From the NCBI GenBank assembly GCA_902795745.1, contig CADBMG010000011.1:1-18516 (forward strand): a stretch of 18,516 nucleotides of DNA. Reading direction: 5' to 3'. This DNA is from an uncultured Pseudomonadota bacterium (lineage in GTDB: Bacteria; Pseudomonadota; Alphaproteobacteria; RF32; CAG-239). A program made the position numbers and the translations under genes. Below the pieces are notes generated by a model. The model searched no databases. It worked only from the letters and a program-made list of their open reading frames with translations, and was not told the origin of the DNA. Shown here in pieces: positions 14,942 to 18,516 of the stretch (position 1 is its first letter; every line of letters begins with the position of its first letter).

Positions 14942-17428
14942 ATGGCGGGTAACGCGCGATATAATGGTAAAAACACTTGGGAAGAATGGAGCCAAGATTG
15001 GCAAAACGAAGACAGATATAATTTCAGAACCATCGAAAATAAGTGGCAAAAAATATGGGAAGATGAAAAAGCTTACAAGGTTGATATTGACCATAACAGG
15101 CAAAAATTCTATGCCTTAGTCGAATTTCCGTATCCGTCCGGTGCCGGCTTGCATGTGGGGCACCCGCGTTCCTATACCGCACTTGACGTTATTGCTCGTA
15201 AAAAAAGGATGCAAGGATTTAACGTGCTTTACCCTATGGGTTTTGATGCCTTTGGTCTGCCGGCTGAAAATTATGCCATTAAAACAGGTGTGCATCCTGC
15301 TGTTTCCACCAAAGCAAACATTGCTAACTTTACACGTCAATTAAAGTCTTTGGGTTTTTCGTTTGATTGGGACAGATGCTTCAACACTTGTGATCCGGAA
15401 TATTACAAATGGACGCAGTGGATGTTTATTCAATTTTGGAAACACGGTTTGGCATACAAAGACAAAATGGCAATTAACTGGTGTCCTTCTTGCAAAGTGG
15501 GATTGGCTAACGAAGAAGTTGTCAACGGACATTGCGAGCGTTGCGGAACCGAGGTTATTCGTCGCGATAAAGAGCAATGGATGCTGGCTATTACCAAGTA
15601 TGCAGATCGTCTGATTGATGACTTGGAAAAAGTAGATTTTATCGATAGAGTGAAAACGACGCAAATAAATTGGATTGGTCGTTCGGAAGGTGCCGAGTTG
15701 ACATTTGAATTGACCGATAATTCCGGTAGTAATTTAGGTAAACCGATGGTAGTATATACTACTCGTCCGGATACAACTTTTGGCGTAACTTACACGGTTA
15801 TGGCTCCGGAGCATCGCTTTGTTAAAGAACTTATGAACAATTATACAAATGCAACGGAAGTGCAAAAATACATTGAAGAAACAGCTAAAAAGTCCGAATT
15901 GCAACGCACCAGTGACACAACAAAGACCGGTGTTGAATTGAAGGGAATAAAAGCTCGTAATCCGTTTACGGGTAAACTAATTCCGGTATTTATTTCCGAT
16001 TATGTTCTGACCGGTTACGGTACGGGGGCAATTATGGCAGTTCCGGCGCATGACCAACGTGACTATGACTTTGCCAAAGTGTTTAATTTGCCGATTGTGC
16101 AGGTGCTTGCCGGCGGCGACATCAGTAAAGAAGCATGGGAAGAAGACGGCATCCACATAAATTCCGGCTTTATGGATGGTATGGATAAAAAAGATGCTAT
16201 GGCGGCAGCAATCAAATTTGCCGAGGACGAAGGTTTCGGTCACTCAAAAGTTAATTTCAAATTGCGCGATTGGGTATTTTCGCGTCAACGCTATTGGGGC
16301 GAGCCGATACCAATGGTTTATTGCGAACACTGCGGATGGCAACCGATTAATGAAAGTGAGCTACCGCTAACACTTCCTGATGTGCCGGATTATCGTCCGA
16401 ATGACAATGGTGATTCGCCTTTGGCTAATGCTACCGAATGGGTTAACACAACTTGTCCGAAATGTGGAGGAAAGGCGCGGCGAGAAACCGACGTAATGCC
16501 AAACTGGGCAGGTTCATCATGGTATTTCTTGCGTTACTGTGATCCGCATAATGATAAAGAATTCGCTTCGAAGGAAGCGTTGAATTACTGGATGAATGTT
16601 GATTGGTACAACGGCGGTATGGAGCATACAACTTTGCACCTTTTGTATTCGCGTTTTTGGCATAAATTCCTATATGATTGCGGGTACGTGCCAATGCCGG
16701 AGCCGTATAATAAACGTACATCACACGGCATGATTTTGGCTGCTGATGGTGAAAAGATGAGTAAATCGCGCGGAAATGTGATTAATCCGGATGAAATTGT
16801 TGAAACATACGGTGCAGATACATTCCGTTTGTATGAAATGTTTATCGGTCCGTTTGACCAAGTGGCAATGTGGTCGGAAGAGAGTTTGAATGGTGTATAT
16901 CGCTTTATAGGAAAAGTTTACGGATTATTTAAAAAAGTTTATGCCGATAAAGATATTCAAATGTGTGCCGATGATTTACGTGCCATGCATAAGTGTATTT
17001 TGGAAGTTACGGAACGTATTGATCAGATGAAGTTTAATACTGCCGTTTCCTCTATGATGACCTATGTAAATTATCTGTCTGAAATGGAAAAAATACCGGC
17101 GACGATGTACGAAACGCTTCTTCGTTTGCTTTGCCCGTTTACTCCGCATTTGGCAGAAGAAATGTGGGCTCGTTTAGGACATACTTCCCTAATCATTGCA
17201 GAAAGTTGGCCGGTTGGCGATGCCAAATTGGCTCAGGAAGATATGGTAACACTCGCCGTGCAAATGAATGGAAAAATGCGCGGAACTATTACCATTGCCA
17301 AAGATGCGGCAAAAGCTGATGCCGAAGCTGCAGCTTTGAAGTTAGATAACGTTGCGCGCCAACTGGAAGGCGTGACAATAAAGAAAATAATTGTTGTACC
17401 GAATAGGATTGTGAACATTGTGGTATAA
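14942..17428 (+). CDS. leuS: Leucyl-tRNA synthetase
   Basis: Class I aminoacyl-tRNA synthetase that charges tRNA-Leu in the cytoplasm. 828 residues, slightly shorter than the usual 850-870. The Rossmann signature HVGH is at 71-74 within FPYPSGAGLHVGHPR, and KMSKS is at 605-609. A zinc-type C181-x2-C184 / C198-x2-C201 pair lies in the insertion before the editing domain. The CP1 editing domain has TTRPDTTFG (273-281) and AVPAHDQRD, whose D371 matches the amino-group-binding Asp345 of E. coli. A second Cys-rich knuckle (YCEHCG, then CPKCGG) and GSSWYFLRY follow. The N-terminus has about 26 extra residues before the usual YNF start, with no alternative start codon among them. An AGAAAGG site lies 10 nt before the ATG. 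The stop is 1 nt from the lptE ATG. Confidence 0.97.
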   Translation: MAGNARYNGKNTWEEWSQDWQNEDRYNFRTIENKWQKIWEDEKAYKVDIDHNRQKFYALVEFPYPSGAGLHVGHPRSYTALDVIARKKRMQGFNVLYPMGFDAFGLPAENYAIKTGVHPAVSTKANIANFTRQLKSLGFSFDWDRCFNTCDPEYYKWTQWMFIQFWKHGLAYKDKMAINWCPSCKVGLANEEVVNGHCERCGTEVIRRDKEQWMLAITKYADRLIDDLEKVDFIDRVKTTQINWIGRSEGAELTFELTDNSGSNLGKPMVVYTTRPDTTFGVTYTVMAPEHRFVKELMNNYTNATEVQKYIEETAKKSELQRTSDTTKTGVELKGIKARNPFTGKLIPVFISDYVLTGYGTGAIMAVPAHDQRDYDFAKVFNLPIVQVLAGGDISKEAWEEDGIHINSGFMDGMDKKDAMAAAIKFAEDEGFGHSKVNFKLRDWVFSRQRYWGEPIPMVYCEHCGWQPINESELPLTLPDVPDYRPNDNGDSPLANATEWVNTTCPKCGGKARRETDVMPNWAGSSWYFLRYCDPHNDKEFASKEALNYWMNVDWYNGGMEHTTLHLLYSRFWHKFLYDCGYVPMPEPYNKRTSHGMILAADGEKMSKSRGNVINPDEIVETYGADTFRLYEMFIGPFDQVAMWSEESLNGVYRFIGKVYGLFKKVYADKDIQMCADDLRAMHKCILEVTERIDQMKFNTAVSSMMTYVNYLSEMEKIPATMYETLLRLLCPFTPHLAEEMWARLGHTSLIIAESWPVGDAKLAQEDMVTLAVQMNGKMRGTITIAKDAAKADAEAAALKLDNVARQLEGVTIKKIIVVPNRIVNIVV

Positions 17429-17429
17429 A

Positions 17430-17984
17430 ATGAAAATAGCTGCTGTTGCGGCAACGCTCATAGGATTGAGCGCCTGTGGTTTTGAACCCTTATATGTGGA
17501 AAAAACCTCCGGTGATGATTTGTGGTATTATAATAATGAATATAATGCCGATATTGTGCATGAAATGGCCCAAATTAAAATAGAAACGGTAACCGATCGA
17601 ATCGGTCAGTTGATTAAAAATGAACTGATTGATACGTTCAATCCGCAAGGGACCCCTAAAAATGCAAAATATTTTTTAAAGCTTAAACCGGTAAAAAAGA
17701 CAATAACCGAACAAGCTTTGCGTGACGATATTACGGCAACACGTGAAAAGGTCAAATATTCGGTTAATTATGAACTGTGGAGCAAGGAAAGCGGACGATT
17801 GGTCAGCGGTAACAGCTGGATATATTTGAGCTACGATTTATTGGATAATCCATATTCTACCTCAATGGATAAGAAAAAAGTCGAAAAAGACGGAGCAAAG
17901 ATTATCGCTAACGACATTTCTCTGAGAATCGGTGCATACTTCCATTCCATAAAGACAAAACGTGGAAATCCTGATGAATTTTAA
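17430..17984 (+). CDS. lptE: LPS-assembly lipoprotein LptE
   Basis: 184 residues from the ATG at 17430. A short lipoprotein signal ends in the lipobox LSAC with Cys16, followed by GFEPLY, the usual opening of alphaproteobacterial LptE. The mature protein has the small alpha/beta layout of the family. LptE plugs the LptD barrel in the outer membrane for LPS insertion, and the gene order leuS-lptE-holA is the standard alphaproteobacterial one. The start is uncertain: a TTG at 17418, inside the leuS end and with AGGA 9 nt upstream, would give 188 residues and one more Lys in the signal peptide, while the ATG has only a weak site but lies 1 nt after the leuS stop. It overlaps holA by 11 nt. Confidence 0.88.
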   Translation: MKIAAVAATLIGLSACGFEPLYVEKTSGDDLWYYNNEYNADIVHEMAQIKIETVTDRIGQLIKNELIDTFNPQGTPKNAKYFLKLKPVKKTITEQALRDDITATREKVKYSVNYELWSKESGRLVSGNSWIYLSYDLLDNPYSTSMDKKKVEKDGAKIIANDISLRIGAYFHSIKTKRGNPDEF

Positions 17985-18516
17985 GCAGGTTCAGCTCGAA
18001 AATTCACTCAAAAATCTTGGTGTCGATATTAAATGCATTATTTTGTTCGGCACTAATGAGGGAGCTATTGCCGATTTGCAAAAAAAATGTGCTGAAGCTG
18101 TTTGCGGTGATATAAACGACGCATTTAATTATTCTCAATTGGAAATGGAAAATATATCCAAAGACGGGGGAGAAATCTACGCGGAATTTTGTGCCCAATC
18201 ATTGATGGGGGGGCGTCGTGCCATCGTGGTAAAAAATGCCGACAATAATTTGGCTCCGCTCTTAAAAAATATGTTACCGGAAACATCTTCCGAAAATGTC
18301 CTCATATTGAGTTCGCTCAGCTTGAATACACGTTCTTCACTTATTACGTGGGCAAAAGATCGTGAAGATGTTATCATCTGCGGAATGTATGACGACAGGG
18401 ATGAGGACTTAGGTGATATAGCACAAAATATGTTGCGAGAAAAAGGACTGAATATTGATGTTCCGACTCTGCAACTTTTATGTTCCAGATTATCTCCTGA
18501 CAGAAAATTAAGCCAA
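17974..18516 (+). CDS. holA: DNA polymerase III delta subunit HolA, partial (3' end outside window)
   Basis: 181 codons are open from the ATG at 17974 to the window edge. The product starts with NFKQVQLENSL, then CIILFGTNEGAIADLQ, the delta-subunit form of the N-terminal fold (a degenerate nucleotide-binding core). SLMGGRRAIVVKNAD follows at about 77-91 and is the strongest family match, and then a strand of the VLILSS type. Delta opens the beta sliding clamp as part of the clamp loader. The family is usually about 340 residues, so roughly half is visible. It overlaps lptE by 11 nt in another frame, with TGGA upstream of the ATG, and lies in its usual alphaproteobacterial place after lptE. 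Confidence 0.9.
   Translation, partial: MNFKQVQLENSLKNLGVDIKCIILFGTNEGAIADLQKKCAEAVCGDINDAFNYSQLEMENISKDGGEIYAEFCAQSLMGGRRAIVVKNADNNLAPLLKNMLPETSSENVLILSSLSLNTRSSLITWAKDREDVIICGMYDDRDEDLGDIAQNMLREKGLNIDVPTLQLLCSRLSPDRKLSQ

Overview
The window reads as an AT-rich alphaproteobacterial chromosome. The clearest evidence is the order leuS-lptE-holA at the right end, and a murJ-DUF2333-Nfu block in the middle. LptE and MurJ imply a Gram-negative envelope with peptidoglycan and LPS. The AT bias and the very cysteine-rich surface protein would suit a host-associated (for example gut) member, but that is inference. No rRNA, tRNA, CRISPR array, integrase or transposase gene was seen.

Layout. (1) Bases 1-4417, minus strand: an unrecognised operon. 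It has its own extended -10 promoter (4463-4491), a large hydrophilic 897-residue protein, a 160-residue two-TM protein starting 2 nt after it, a possible 47-residue ORF, and a TTG-started membrane protein with a low-complexity tail that runs off the left edge. The two membrane proteins share the same N-terminal layout and key residues, so they look like paralogues. (2) 4418-5603: a 105-bp MITE-like inverted-repeat element flanked by TAAA, a single-gene unit (promoter, 141-residue unknown protein, terminator) on the minus strand, and an AT-rich gap with a possible degenerate repeat. (3) 5604-11245, plus strand: a tight five-gene operon, murJ, a DUF2333 protein, an Nfu-type Fe-S protein, a Bax-like glucosaminidase-fold protein that appears to lack the catalytic Glu, and a membrane histidine kinase with a cysteine-bearing PAS domain. 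(4) 11452-14727, minus strand: a 1091-residue secreted protein with about 95 cysteines and twelve four-cysteine modules, nine of them contiguous. (5) 14942-18516, plus strand: leuS, lptE and the start of holA, translationally coupled.

Function. The central operon mixes lipid II export (MurJ), a wall-hydrolase-like protein and a membrane sensor, so it looks envelope-related; Nfu adds Fe-S maturation. No response regulator lies beside the kinase. The least explained parts are the left-end membrane operon and the cysteine-rich surface protein.
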